Source of the DNA: Nocardioides deserti
GTDB lineage: Bacteria; Actinomycetota; Actinomycetes; Propionibacteriales; Nocardioidaceae
DNA: 64,000 bases
Direction of reading: 5' to 3'
Assembly: GCF_014266025.1 (NCBI RefSeq)
Contig: NZ_JACMYC010000015.1
Coordinates: 1 to 64,000 of the forward strand
This document shows positions 1 through 8,538 of this stretch, one piece after another. Positions within the stretch are counted from its first letter, which is position 1; every line of letters begins with the position of its first letter. The notes beneath the pieces are model-generated. The model had not been told where the DNA came from, did no database searches, and saw nothing but the letters and a program-made list of their open reading frames with translations. A program made the translations under genes and the position numbers.

Positions 1-807
1 ACCGCCGCGGCGTCGCTGGCCCAGCGCGCCGCCGGGCGGCGCGCGCCGCTGGTCACCACCGTGCATGGCCTGGCGGCCGAGGACTACCCGCGCGCCGCGC
101 GTCTGCTCCGCGGCTGCGCCGACGTCGTCGTCGCGGTCTCCGACGACGTGGCCGACCGGCTGCGCGACGGCGGGCTGCCCGCGGACCGGCTCCGCGTCGT
201 CGAGAACGCCGCGCCGGCGCTGCGCCTGCCCGGTCGGGCTGCGGCTCGCGCATCCCTCGGCCTGCCCGAGGACGCGCCGGTCGCGGTGAGCGTGGCCCGC
301 CTCGTGCCGCCCAAGCGCCACGACCTGCTCGTCGACGCCTGGACGCGGCTGCCGCACCCGGGGGCGGGTGCGGGTGCGCCCCTGCTCCTCGTCGCCGGCG
401 ACGGGGCCGGCCGCGCCGACCTCGAGCGACGGGTCGCCGCCGCGGGCGTCTCCGACCGGGTCCGCCTCCTCGGCGACCGTCGCGACGTCGACCGGCTGCT
501 CGCCGCCGCCGACCTGCTCGTGCTGGCCAGCGACCGTGAAGGGCTGCCGATGTCGGTGCTCGAGGCGATGACCGCCGGCGTGCCCGTGGCCGCGTCGGCC
601 GTCGGCGGGCTCACGTCGCTGGCCGGCGCGGTCGAGCTGGTGACCGAGCCGACCGCGGACGCGTGGGCCGGGGCCGTCCACCGCCTGCTCGAGGACCCCG
701 GACGCCGGGGCGACCTGGCCGCCGCGGCCGCCCTGCTCGTGGAGCAGCGGTTCTCCCCGGCGGCGATGACGGCGTCGTACGACGCGATCTACCGAGACGT
801 GACCTGA
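1..807 (+). CDS. GT4-family glycosyltransferase, 5' end outside window
   Basis: The reading frame is open from the first base and ends in TGA at 805-807, so the N-terminus lies before the window. The visible 268 residues are the C-terminal GT-B half of a glycosyltransferase group 1 enzyme. A second-domain start (SVARLVPPKRHDLLVDAW) is followed by an LLVAGDGAGR turn and the nucleotide-sugar-binding stretch LVLASDREGLPMSVLEAMTAG, which contains the family E-x7-E motif. Such enzymes move a sugar from a nucleotide donor to a lipid-linked or oligosaccharide acceptor at the cytoplasmic membrane. The neighbours are a Wzz-like protein and a second GT4 enzyme, so a role in exopolysaccharide or capsule repeat-unit assembly is likely. 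The donor and acceptor cannot be deduced. Confidence 0.88.
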   Translation, partial: TAAASLAQRAAGRRAPLVTTVHGLAAEDYPRAARLLRGCADVVVAVSDDVADRLRDGGLPADRLRVVENAAPALRLPGRAAARASLGLPEDAPVAVSVARLVPPKRHDLLVDAWTRLPHPGAGAGAPLLLVAGDGAGRADLERRVAAAGVSDRVRLLGDRRDVDRLLAAADLLVLASDREGLPMSVLEAMTAGVPVAASAVGGLTSLAGAVELVTEPTADAWAGAVHRLLEDPGRRGDLAAAAALLVEQRFSPAAMTASYDAIYRDVT

Positions 808-839
808 GAACGACCGGCACCACCATGGGGGGAAACACA

Positions 840-2108
840 ATGGAGCTGCACCAGATCGGCGGGGCGTTGTGGCGCCAACGCCTGCTCGTCCTGCTCGTGC
901 TGGCGGTGACGGCGGCCGCCGTGGCCGTCGGCGTGGCGCTGGCACCGAAGACCTACCGGGCCACGGCGGTGCTCGCGGCGGCCGCGGACCCGGCGACGCT
1001 GGAGTCGCCCGACGACCTCGACGCACTGCGCGGCACGCTCGCGGAGCTCGCGAGCAGCCGCGAGCTGCTCACCGAGGTCCAGGGCACGCTCGACGTCGAG
1101 CGCCAGGTCAGCGACCTGCGGTCGGCGGTCGACGCGGAGTGGGTCGGCGGCACGATCCTCATCCAGGTCGTCGCCGAGGACTCCGACCCGCAGGTCGCCG
1201 CGGACCTCGCCAACCGGGTCGCGGTCACGCTGCCGTACTACGACCCGAGCACCGACGCGTTCCGGTTCACCCAGACCAACGAGGCGCAGCCGCCGCGCAC
1301 CTACAGCAGCCCGAACCTGCTGCTCGCGATCGGCGGCGGTGCGGCGCTGGCGATCGTGCTGGCCGTCGTCGCCGCGGTCGCCCGCGACCGGCGCACCAGC
1401 ACCGTCGACGACGGGTCCGCGCTCGAGGAGGCGACCGGCGCACCGCTGCTCGCGCACGTCGGGGTCCCGCGGGACCCGACGACGCTGCCGGCGCTCTACC
1501 CCGGCACGGCCGCGGCCGACGTCTTCCGGCAGCTGCGCATCGCCCTCGAGGCCGAGGCGGCCGGTGCCCCGGTCAGCCGGGTGGTGGTCGCCGGCGTGAC
1601 ACCGGGCGAGGTCAACGTGTGGGTCGGGGCCAACCTGGCGATCTCGCTGGCCAACGTCGGCCGGACCGTGCTGCTCGTCGACGGCCGGATCGGTCCGCGC
1701 CACGGCCGGCCGATCGCCGCGGAGCCGGACACCCCGGGCCTCTTCGACGTGCTCGCCGGGACCGAGCTGTCCCGCGCGGTCAGTCCCGGCCCGGTCGAGC
1801 TGCTGAGCGTCCTGCCCGCCGGTGACGCGGGCTCCGAGCCGTACGAGTCGATGCTCGAGACGGTGTTCGCCGACAAGATGGCCGAGGCGGAGGCGACGTA
1901 CGACGTCGTCGTCGTGCTCGGGCCCGCCCTCGAGTCCTGCGACGACGCCCGGGTGATGGCCGCCCGCGGGGCGCTGCTCATGGTGGTGCCCGAGGGCCAG
2001 GTGTCCGCCGCCGCGCTCCGCGCCCACGCCGACCGGGTCCGCTCGGTCGGCGCCGGCCTGCTCGGCTCGGTGCTCGTGGGGCGCCGCGCCGAGCGGGTGC
2101 TCACCTAG
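840..2108 (+). CDS. Wzz/CpsD-like polysaccharide chain-length protein with degenerate kinase domain
   Basis: Residues 1-35 form an N-terminal membrane segment, followed by a Wzz-type periplasmic region. A second hydrophobic segment lies near residue 160 (LLLAIGGGAALAIVLAVVAA). The C-terminal half resembles the CpsD/BY-kinase ATPase fold (SRVVVAGVTPGEVNVWVGAN, then VLLVDGRI). In active members the Walker A loop reads roughly PGEGKST. Here it reads PGEVNVWV, so the lysine and the Ser/Thr are missing; the second Walker aspartate region is also altered and no C-terminal tyrosine cluster is present. This suggests a structural chain-length regulator without kinase activity. ATG 840 was chosen because a GGGGGGA sequence lies six bases upstream; ATG 825 is an in-frame alternative. 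It lies between two glycosyltransferases on the same strand. Confidence 0.75.
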   Translation: MELHQIGGALWRQRLLVLLVLAVTAAAVAVGVALAPKTYRATAVLAAAADPATLESPDDLDALRGTLAELASSRELLTEVQGTLDVERQVSDLRSAVDAEWVGGTILIQVVAEDSDPQVAADLANRVAVTLPYYDPSTDAFRFTQTNEAQPPRTYSSPNLLLAIGGGAALAIVLAVVAAVARDRRTSTVDDGSALEEATGAPLLAHVGVPRDPTTLPALYPGTAAADVFRQLRIALEAEAAGAPVSRVVVAGVTPGEVNVWVGANLAISLANVGRTVLLVDGRIGPRHGRPIAAEPDTPGLFDVLAGTELSRAVSPGPVELLSVLPAGDAGSEPYESMLETVFADKMAEAEATYDVVVVLGPALESCDDARVMAARGALLMVVPEGQVSAAALRAHADRVRSVGAGLLGSVLVGRRAERVLT

Positions 2109-2117
2109 GGGGCGGGC

Positions 2118-3341
2118 GTGCGCAGGCGACCGGGGCGCCCGGACGGCGGGATCCGCCGCCGGCTCCACGTGGCCCACGTGTCCGAGCCCGCGTCCGAGGG
2201 CGTGGCCGTGGTGCAGTACTCCTACATCCGCGAGCAGCTGCGGCGCGGCTGGCGGGTGACCGTCATCTGCCCGACCCACGGGTGGCTGGGCTACTCCGCG
2301 CGCGCCGCCGGCGCCGAGGTGCGCTGGTGGTCGGCGTCCCGCGGTCCGGGCCGCTCGGTGCTGGCCGAGACCGTCGAGCTGCGGCGCATCCTCGCCGAGG
2401 TCGACCCCGACGTCGTGCACCTGCACAGCGCCAAGGCCGGCCTGGCCGGCCGGCTCGCGGTGCGCGGCCGGCGGCCGACGATCTTCCAGCCGCACGCGTG
2501 GTCCTTCCTCGCCGTGGAGGGGTGGGTACGCCGTGCCTCGTTGCGGTGGGAGCAGCTCGCCGCGCGCTGGACGCACCGCCTCGTGTGCGTGGGCGAGGCC
2601 GAGCGGCTGGCCGGCGAGGAGGCCGGGATCGAGGTGCCGACGGTCGTGCTGCCCAACGGCGTGGACCTGCGAAGGCTGCAGCTGACGGAGCCGCACGAGC
2701 GGCTGGCCGCGCGGGCGGGGCTCGGGCTGCGCGACCTGCCGACTGCGGTCTGCGTGGGCCGGCTGGCGCGGCAGAAGGGGCAGGACGCGCTGCTCGACGC
2801 CTGGCCGTCGGTGCGGGAGCGGGTGCCGGACGCCCAGCTGGTGCTCGTCGGCGACGGGCCGGAGCGCTCGGCGCTCGAGCGGCGTGCCGCGGACCTCGAC
2901 GGCGTGCTGCTGGTCGGCGCGCGCACCGACGTGCCGCTGTGGCTGGCCGCGGCCGACGTCGTCGTCGCCCCGTCGCGCTGGGAGGGGATGGCGCTCGCGC
3001 CGCTCGAGGCGATGGCCTGCGGCCGCAGCGTGGTCGCCACCGCCGTCCCCGGGATCGCCGAGGCCGTGCCCGCCGAGGCGGGCCAGCTGGTGCCGTCCGG
3101 CGACGTCGCCGCGCTGGCCGACGCCGTGGTCTACCGGCTCGAGGCGCCGCAGGAGGCAGGCGAGGAGGGCTGGGCCGGGCGGTCCCACGTGGAGGACCAC
3201 CACGACGAGCTCAGCTCGGCGCGTCGGGTCCTCGACGTCTACCTGGCCGTGCTGCGGGAGCAGCGGGGCCGAGCCGCACGGCGCCGACCTCTCCCCGCGG
3301 TGCCCGGACGAGGACCGGGAGGGTCCGGCACAGGATCTTGA
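2118..3341 (+). CDS. GT4-family glycosyltransferase
   Basis: This 407-residue GT-B glycosyltransferase begins with GTG nine bases after the preceding stop. The N-terminal domain opens with LHVAHVSEPASEGVAVVQYS. The C-terminal domain has CVGRLARQKGQDALLDAW, LVLVGDGPERSALE and the donor-site stretch VVAPSRWEGMALAPLEAMAC with two conserved glutamates. It probably adds one sugar during assembly of the exopolysaccharide repeat. The last about 43 codons overlap the 3' end of the convergent sugar-transferase gene by 131 bases. The family usually ends near the helix LDVYLAVLREQ, so the Arg/Gly/Pro-rich tail after it looks like an extension read through into the neighbour. Confidence 0.9.
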   Translation: MRRRPGRPDGGIRRRLHVAHVSEPASEGVAVVQYSYIREQLRRGWRVTVICPTHGWLGYSARAAGAEVRWWSASRGPGRSVLAETVELRRILAEVDPDVVHLHSAKAGLAGRLAVRGRRPTIFQPHAWSFLAVEGWVRRASLRWEQLAARWTHRLVCVGEAERLAGEEAGIEVPTVVLPNGVDLRRLQLTEPHERLAARAGLGLRDLPTAVCVGRLARQKGQDALLDAWPSVRERVPDAQLVLVGDGPERSALERRAADLDGVLLVGARTDVPLWLAAADVVVAPSRWEGMALAPLEAMACGRSVVATAVPGIAEAVPAEAGQLVPSGDVAALADAVVYRLEAPQEAGEEGWAGRSHVEDHHDELSSARRVLDVYLAVLREQRGRAARRRPLPAVPGRGPGGSGTGS

Positions 3342-4668
3342 CGTCGCTCCACAGCGACCAGTTCTCGATGTAGAAGTTGTCGACGCGGGTGCGCTCGGAG
3401 ATCGAGGTGTCGCCCCGCAGGCGGTGCACCTGCGCCAGCCCGGTCAGCCCGGTCGGGACCCGGTGGCGGTCGGCGTACCGGCTCTCCGCCCGGCTGAACG
3501 TGTCGACGAAGTAGGGCCGCTCGGGCCGCGGACCGACCAGGCTCATGTCGCCCTTGAGCACGTTGACCAGCTGGGGCAGCTCGTCCAGGCTGGTGCGCCG
3601 CAGGAACCGGCCGACCGGGCCGACGCGCTCGTCGCCGTCGATGCTCCAGCGGGTGGCGCTCTCGGCCTCGTCGTCGGGCTTGAGCGAGCGCAGCTTGTAC
3701 AGCGTGAACGGCCGGCCGCCGACGCCCACGCGCGTCTGCTTGAAGACCACCCCCGGGCCGGTCTCGATCCGCGACGCCAGCGCGCAGGCCGCGATGACCG
3801 GTGCGGCGAGCACCAGGCCGACCGAGGCGAAGCCCACGTCCAGCGCCCGCTTACCCCAGCGGGCGAGCGGGCGGTGGCCCCAGCGCCGCAGCCGCATCAG
3901 CGTGACGCCCTGGACGACCTCGGCGCCGCGGGTGCCGGTGGCGCCCATCAGCTCGTGGAAGCGGGGCACGACGAAGACCTGGTGGTCGCGCTCCACGCAC
4001 CGGCGCACGACGGCGACGGTCTCGGCGTCGGGCGGCTCCGGGAACGCGAAGACCACGTCGTGCACGCCGAGGTCGGTCATCGCCCGCTCGAGCCGGTCGA
4101 TGCCGCCGAGCGGCGGCACCGGCAGCCGTCGGGCGCTGGCGCCGCGCTCGACGATGCCGACCGGACGCAGGCCCAGGTGCGGCTGGTCGAGCAGCGTCGC
4201 CGCCAGCGCGGACCCGACCGGCTCGCCGCCGACGATGATGACCGGGTGCCCGGCGCGGCCCCGGCGGCGCAGCGCGTGGGTCGTGGCGTACGCCGCCGCG
4301 CGCAGCGCGACGAGCAGCAGCGCCAGGCTCGCGGCGAACGCCGGCACGACCGGCCAGGTCGGGTCACCGGTCACGCCGACCCGGGGAGCCGCGGCCACCA
4401 GCGCGAGCGTGCCGAGCCCCGCGGCGAGCAGCAGCCGGGGCAGGTCCTCCAGCGCGGAGAGCACCAGCCGCGGGCGGTAGAGGTCGGCGCTGTGGCAGGT
4501 CAGGAACACCGCGGCCGCGGCCGCGCCGACCGGCACGGCGCTGACGTCCACCGTGCCGAGCACCGGTGCCGCGGCCACCACGACCGCCAGCACGTCGAGG
4601 AGCACGAGGAGGGGTCGCTGGCTGCGCACCCACGGCAGCCGGTCGACGAACCGGTCGGTCAAGCGCAT
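3211..4668 (-). CDS. polyprenyl-phosphate sugar-1-phosphate transferase (WcaJ/EpsE type)
   Basis: The protein has 485 residues. The N-terminal half has about four hydrophobic segments and a CoA-binding-like Rossmann stretch (VIIVGGEPVGSALAATLLDQ). The C-terminal half is a bacterial sugar transferase domain (PF02397) beginning at KRALDVGFASVGLVLAAP. It contains the diagnostic KLRSL, RRTSLDELPQLVNVLKGDMS, LVGPRPERPY and GLTGLAQV motifs. This enzyme family loads the first sugar phosphate onto undecaprenyl phosphate to start polysaccharide synthesis at the membrane. The start is ATG 4668 with a G-rich ribosome site upstream. The gene converges on the glycosyltransferase ending at 3341 and shares 131 bases with it. 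The sugar is not determinable. Confidence 0.93.
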   Translation of the reverse strand: MRLTDRFVDRLPWVRSQRPLLVLLDVLAVVVAAAPVLGTVDVSAVPVGAAAAAVFLTCHSADLYRPRLVLSALEDLPRLLLAAGLGTLALVAAAPRVGVTGDPTWPVVPAFAASLALLLVALRAAAYATTHALRRRGRAGHPVIIVGGEPVGSALAATLLDQPHLGLRPVGIVERGASARRLPVPPLGGIDRLERAMTDLGVHDVVFAFPEPPDAETVAVVRRCVERDHQVFVVPRFHELMGATGTRGAEVVQGVTLMRLRRWGHRPLARWGKRALDVGFASVGLVLAAPVIAACALASRIETGPGVVFKQTRVGVGGRPFTLYKLRSLKPDDEAESATRWSIDGDERVGPVGRFLRRTSLDELPQLVNVLKGDMSLVGPRPERPYFVDTFSRAESRYADRHRVPTGLTGLAQVHRLRGDTSISERTRVDNFYIENWSLWSDVKILCRTLPVLVRAPRGEVGAVRLGPAAPAARPGRRRGPDAPS

Positions 4669-4789
4669 GCGACGAACCCCCCGGGCGAGCGTCTACCCCG
4701 TCGGACGGCCGGTCAACCCTCCGGCGGTCACCCCCCGACCTCTGGGCAGGGCTCGACGAGGTCCGACCGTCCGGCACGCCGGCCGCGGG

Positions 4790-4825
4790 GTGCAGGAGTC
4801 ACCGGTTAACCGGTGACCCCTGCAC
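4790..4825. repeat. 36-base near-perfect palindrome (copy 1 of overlapping pair)
   Basis: The left arm GTGCAGGAGTCACCGGTT and the right arm AACCGGTGACCCCTGCAC are reverse complements with one mismatch and no loop. The central 18 bases are a perfect palindrome. It lies in the 335-base gene-free stretch 4669-5003, upstream of both the leftward sugar transferase and the rightward kinase-like gene. It shares the bases CCTGCAC at 4819-4825 with the next palindrome. No gene was found in 4669-5003; the rest of that stretch shows no recognisable feature. Confidence 0.85.
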
Positions 4826-4858
4826 ATATCGGGGCAGATCTGCCCCGAGATGTGCAGG
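4819..4858. repeat. 40-base near-perfect palindrome (copy 2 of overlapping pair)
   Basis: The left arm CCTGCACATATCGGGGCAGA and the right arm TCTGCCCCGAGATGTGCAGG match as reverse complements except for one base. The element overlaps the preceding palindrome by seven bases, so the shared arm could pair either way. No T-run follows, so it is not a classic terminator. It may be an interspersed palindromic repeat or a protein-binding site; function is unknown. Confidence 0.85.
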
Positions 4859-5003
4859 ACTTCCGTGGGATGTCCGGCTCAGCCGCGGGCCGGGTGCGGC
4901 CTGCCGTCGCCGGGGGAGGCGTCGACGAGGTCGTGCTGCACGCCGTGCCGCAACCGCAGGCGCACGTCCTGCCGCTCGACCCGGGGCCGGGCAGGATGGA
5001 GCC

Positions 5004-5825
5004 GTGGCCGGCCGCGTCGAGGAGCTCCTGGACGCCTGGGGGCTCACCCCGGACGGCCCGCCCCTGCCGGCCCGCCGGGCGACCGTGCTGCCGGTCGTCG
5101 GCGAGCGGGGCCCGGCGGTGCTCAAGGTCGGCGTGGTCGAGGAGCGCACCGAGCACGAGGCGCTGGCGCTCCAGCGGTGGAGCGGCCACGGTGCGGTCCG
5201 GCTCCTGCGGGCCGACCCGCACCGCCGCGCGCTGCTGCTCGAGCGGCTGGCCGGGCCGGACGCCGCCGACCCGCGCGCCGGCCTGTGGGACGCCGCGGCC
5301 GGCGAGCTCGTCGGTGCGCAGCTCGCCGGCCTCCACGTCGACCCGCCGCCGCAGGTGCCCCGCCTGGCGGCGTACGTCGCCGAGCGGAGCGCCGCGCTCG
5401 CCGCCCTCCCGCGGGACGCGCCGCTGCCGCGCCGGCTGGTCGAGCAGGCCGTCGCGCTCGGGCGGGACCTGGTCGCCGACCCGGGGGAGGAGCGGCTCCT
5501 GCACACCGACCTCCACCCCGCCCACCTGGTCGCCGCCGGGCCGGAGGCACCGGAGGAGTGGCGCGCCGTGTCGCCCAAGCCGCTCGCCGGCGACCCGCAC
5601 AGCGAGGTCGCGCCGCTGCTGTGGCACCAGTGGGACGACGTCGCCGGTGACGTGCGCGGGTCGCTGCGGCGCCGGTTCCACGCGGCGGTCGACGCAGCGC
5701 TGCTCGACGAGGACCGCGCCCGGGACTGGGTGGTCGTCCGCACCGTCCACCGCGCGCTCGCGACGCTCGGCGACCGGGAGCTCGTGACCCGCTGTGTCGC
5801 GGTGACCAAGGCGGTCCAGGACTGA
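5004..5825 (+). CDS. aminoglycoside/hydroxyurea phosphotransferase-like protein, possibly inactive
   Basis: The 273-residue protein resembles the APH(6)/hydroxyurea kinase family (PF04655). It has an N-lobe with a VLKVGV strand carrying the ATP lysine, and a C-lobe with LLHTDLHPAHLVAAG followed by SPKPLAGDPHSEVAPLLW. The catalytic aspartate of H-x-D is kept. The metal-binding Asn of the usual H-x-D-x4-N loop reads His, and the Asp of the usual IDPK motif reads Ser. Loss of both metal ligands suggests a pseudokinase, or a kinase with unusual chemistry. The start is GTG 5004 after a GGATGGA ribosome site; longer upstream frames would cross the palindrome region and are arginine-rich. It stands alone and is not evidence of resistance. 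Confidence 0.75.
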   Translation: MAGRVEELLDAWGLTPDGPPLPARRATVLPVVGERGPAVLKVGVVEERTEHEALALQRWSGHGAVRLLRADPHRRALLLERLAGPDAADPRAGLWDAAAGELVGAQLAGLHVDPPPQVPRLAAYVAERSAALAALPRDAPLPRRLVEQAVALGRDLVADPGEERLLHTDLHPAHLVAAGPEAPEEWRAVSPKPLAGDPHSEVAPLLWHQWDDVAGDVRGSLRRRFHAAVDAALLDEDRARDWVVVRTVHRALATLGDRELVTRCVAVTKAVQD

Positions 5826-5890
5826 CGCCCGGACGACCGGATCGAGGCGAAGATGCGGTGCGGACGCCCCTCGCGGGACAGAATCTCCGC

Positions 5891-6538
5891 GTGTCCCAGC
5901 TCGTCTCCGTCAACGTCGGCACGCCCCGTGAGGCGGCCTGGGCCGGCATCGGCCGCACCAGCATCGACAAGGCGCCCGTCACGGGCCCGGTCGAGGTGGG
6001 CCGGTTCGGCCTCGCCGGCGACGAGGTGTCCGACACCCGGCACCACGGCGGCCCCGACCAGGCGGTCTACGCCTACGCGCGCGAGGACCTCGACCGGTGG
6101 GCGGTCGACCTGGGCCAGGAGGTCCGCGACGGCCAGTTCGCGGAGAACCTCACCACCCGCGGCGTCGAGGTGACCGAGGCCGAGGTGGGGGAGCGCTGGG
6201 AGGTCGGCTCGGTGCTGCTCGAGGTCGCCTACGTCCGCACCCCCTGCAACGACTTCAAGACGTGGATGGGTCGCTGCGGCTTCGACAACCGGGCCTGGGT
6301 GAAGCGGTTCACCCTCGACGGCGCGCCGGGCGCCTACCTCCGCGTGCTCGCCCCGGGCACGCTCGAGGCCGGCGACGAGGTGCGTGTCGTCCACAGCCCG
6401 GGGCACGGGGTGACGATCGGGACGATGTTCCGCGCGCTGCACACCGAGCCGGCGCTGCTGCCGCGGCTGCTGGAGGTCGACGGGCTGGCGGCCAAGGCCC
6501 GCCGCAAGGTCGAGCAGCACCTCGCGTCCCGCGGCTGA
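5891..6538 (+). CDS. MOSC domain protein (YiiM-like)
   Basis: The protein has 215 residues. It has an N-terminal beta-barrel start (LVSVNVGTPREAAW), a central MOSC domain with the family cysteine (YVRTPCNDFKTW) and the RHHGGPDQAVYAYAREDL turn, and a C-terminal 3-alpha region. MOSC proteins handle sulfur or molybdenum cofactor; YiiM-type members reduce N-hydroxylated bases and related compounds. GTG 5891 was chosen because homologues start about here with M-x2-VSVNVG; GTG 5858 would add 11 residues. It is a single gene after the kinase-like gene, and its substrate is not known. Confidence 0.85.
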   Translation: MSQLVSVNVGTPREAAWAGIGRTSIDKAPVTGPVEVGRFGLAGDEVSDTRHHGGPDQAVYAYAREDLDRWAVDLGQEVRDGQFAENLTTRGVEVTEAEVGERWEVGSVLLEVAYVRTPCNDFKTWMGRCGFDNRAWVKRFTLDGAPGAYLRVLAPGTLEAGDEVRVVHSPGHGVTIGTMFRALHTEPALLPRLLEVDGLAAKARRKVEQHLASRG

Positions 6539-6604
6539 CCCTCGCTGGACCAAGCGGTTCGGCCGACTCTTTGCCCGGAAGGGTCCGAAAGCGGTCTGAA
6601 CCGG

Positions 6605-6633
6605 TTACCGACGAGTCGCAAGTGACGTAGGTT
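6605..6633 (+). promoter_or_regulatory. candidate promoter for the acyl-CoA synthetase gene
   Basis: TTACCG at 6605-6610 and TAGGTT at 6628-6633 are separated by 17 bases, a workable spacing for a housekeeping sigma promoter. They lie about 70 bases before the ATG at 6706. The 167-base intergenic region is otherwise unremarkable. This is a pattern match only. Confidence 0.3.
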
Positions 6634-6705
6634 ACGGACCATCAGTCCGCGACGGGAGGAGCGGGCCGTTTCGGCCTACCCTCCCTGCCGTCACCCAGGA
6701 GAGCC

Positions 6706-8529
6706 ATGCCTGTCAACCACGACACCAGCTTCGTCGACCGCCTGCCCGCGAACGTCGCCGTGCAGTTCCTCGACCGGGTCGCCCAGTCGTCCGGCGCCGA
6801 GGCGTACCGCTTCCCGCGCGGCGAGGCGTGGGAGTCCGTCACCTGGGCGCAGGCCGGGGACCGCGTACGTCGCCTGGCCGCCGGTCTCCTGGCGCTGGGC
6901 CTGGAGTCCGAGCAGCGCGTGGGCATCGCCGCCGGCACCCGCTACGAGTGGATCCTCGCCGACCTCGCCGTGATGTGCGCGGGCGGCGCGACGACCACCG
7001 TCTACCCGACCACCAACGCCCCCGACGTGGCGTACATCCTCGGCGACGCCGAGTGCCGGGTCGTCTTCGCCGAGGACGACGAGCAGCTGGCCAAGCTCAA
7101 GGCGCACAAGAACGAGCTGCCGCACCTGATGAAGGTCGTGACCTTCGACGGCACCGCCGACGGCGACTGGGTCATCACCATGGACCACCTCGCCGAGCTC
7201 GGCGAGAAGCTCCTGGCCGACAAGCCCGACATCGTCGAGCAGACCGCGCGGGCGATCCCGCCGGACCAGCTCGCGACCCTGATCTACACCTCCGGCACCA
7301 CCGGCAAGCCCAAGGGCGTGCGGCTCAAGCACAGCTCGTGGGTCTACGAGGGCGCGGCGATCCAGGCCCAGGACATCCTCCACGAGGACGACCTGCAGTT
7401 CCTGTGGCTGCCGATGGCCCACTCCTTCGGCAAGGTGCTGCTCTCCAGCCAGCTCGCGTGCGGCTTCGCCACCGCGATCGACGGCCGGATCGACAAGATC
7501 GTGGAGAACCTCGGCATCGTGAAGCCGACGTTCATGGGCGCCGCGCCCCGCATCTTCGAGAAGGCCCACGGCCGGATCGTCACGATGCAGGCCGCCGAGG
7601 GCGGCGCGAAGGAGAAGCTGTTCAAGAAGGCCTTCGAGGTCGGCATCCAGGTCGACCGGCTCAAGCGCGACGGCAAGAGCATCCCGCTGGGGCTCAAGCT
7701 GCAGCACGGCCTGTTCGACAAGCTGGTCTTCAGCAAGGTCCGCGACCGCTTCGGTGGTCGCGTCCGCTTCTTCATCTCCGGCTCGGCCGCGCTGAACCAG
7801 GAGATCGCCGAGTGGTTCAACGCCGCCGGCATCCTCATCCTCGAGGGCTACGGCATGACCGAGAACGCCGCCGGTGCCACGGTCAACCACCCCGAGGACT
7901 ACAAGATGGGCACCGTCGGCCCCGCGCTGCCGGGCGCCCAGGTGCGCATCGGCGAGGGCGACGAGGTCCAGATCAAGGGCCCGCACGTCATGGAGGGCTA
8001 CCACAACCTCCCCGAGGAGACCGCCAAGGCGTTCACCGAGGACGGCTGGCTGCGCACCGGCGACAAGGGCTCGCTCGACGCCGACGGGTTCCTCACCATC
8101 ACCGGCCGGATCAAGGACCTGTTCAAGACCTCCGGCGGCAAGTACATCGCGCCCTCGGCCATCGAGTCGAAGTTCAAGGCGCTGTGCCCCTACACCAGCC
8201 AGTTCATGGTCTTCGGCAACGAGCGCAACTACTGCGTCGCGCTGATCACCCTCGACCCGGACGCGATGGCGACCTGGGCCGAGGAGAACGGCATGAGCGG
8301 GAAGTCCTACACCGAGGTCGTCTCCTCCCCGCAGGTCAAGGAGATGATGGCCGGGTACGTCGAGGAGCTCAACGGCCGCCTGAACCGCTGGGAGACCATC
8401 AAGAAGTGGGAGATCCTCGACCACGACCTCACCATCGAGTCGGGCGAGCTGACCCCCTCGATGAAGGTCAAGCGCAACGTCGTCGAGGACAACAACAAGG
8501 CCCGGATCGACGCGCTCTACGCCTCCTGA
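6706..8529 (+). CDS. long-chain fatty-acid-CoA ligase (FadD15-like)
   Basis: This 607-residue AMP-forming acyl-CoA synthetase activates fatty acids with ATP and CoA. The ATP loop LIYTSGTTGKPKG lies near residues 190-203. The adenylation motif EGYGMTENAAG is near 380. The hinge and C-terminal motif TGDKGSLDADGFLTITGRIK is followed by the catalytic-lysine region DLFKTSGGKYIAPSAIE. The length and the ending (TPSMKVKRNVVEDNNKARID) fit the actinobacterial FadD15 and Acsl-like branch. ATG 6706 follows a good AGGAG site. The gene is monocistronic, with a hairpin just downstream. It likely serves fatty-acid degradation or lipid recycling; chain-length preference cannot be seen. Confidence 0.95.
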   Translation: MPVNHDTSFVDRLPANVAVQFLDRVAQSSGAEAYRFPRGEAWESVTWAQAGDRVRRLAAGLLALGLESEQRVGIAAGTRYEWILADLAVMCAGGATTTVYPTTNAPDVAYILGDAECRVVFAEDDEQLAKLKAHKNELPHLMKVVTFDGTADGDWVITMDHLAELGEKLLADKPDIVEQTARAIPPDQLATLIYTSGTTGKPKGVRLKHSSWVYEGAAIQAQDILHEDDLQFLWLPMAHSFGKVLLSSQLACGFATAIDGRIDKIVENLGIVKPTFMGAAPRIFEKAHGRIVTMQAAEGGAKEKLFKKAFEVGIQVDRLKRDGKSIPLGLKLQHGLFDKLVFSKVRDRFGGRVRFFISGSAALNQEIAEWFNAAGILILEGYGMTENAAGATVNHPEDYKMGTVGPALPGAQVRIGEGDEVQIKGPHVMEGYHNLPEETAKAFTEDGWLRTGDKGSLDADGFLTITGRIKDLFKTSGGKYIAPSAIESKFKALCPYTSQFMVFGNERNYCVALITLDPDAMATWAEENGMSGKSYTEVVSSPQVKEMMAGYVEELNGRLNRWETIKKWEILDHDLTIESGELTPSMKVKRNVVEDNNKARIDALYAS

Positions 8530-8538
8530 GGCACGCTG

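Noticed and set aside
4566-5003. N-terminal extension of the APH-like protein
   Set aside because: The extra residues cross the palindromes and the sugar-transferase start, are low complexity and do not resemble the family.
5004-5825. Calling the APH-like gene an antibiotic-resistance gene
   Set aside because: Two metal-binding residues are missing and there is no supporting context.
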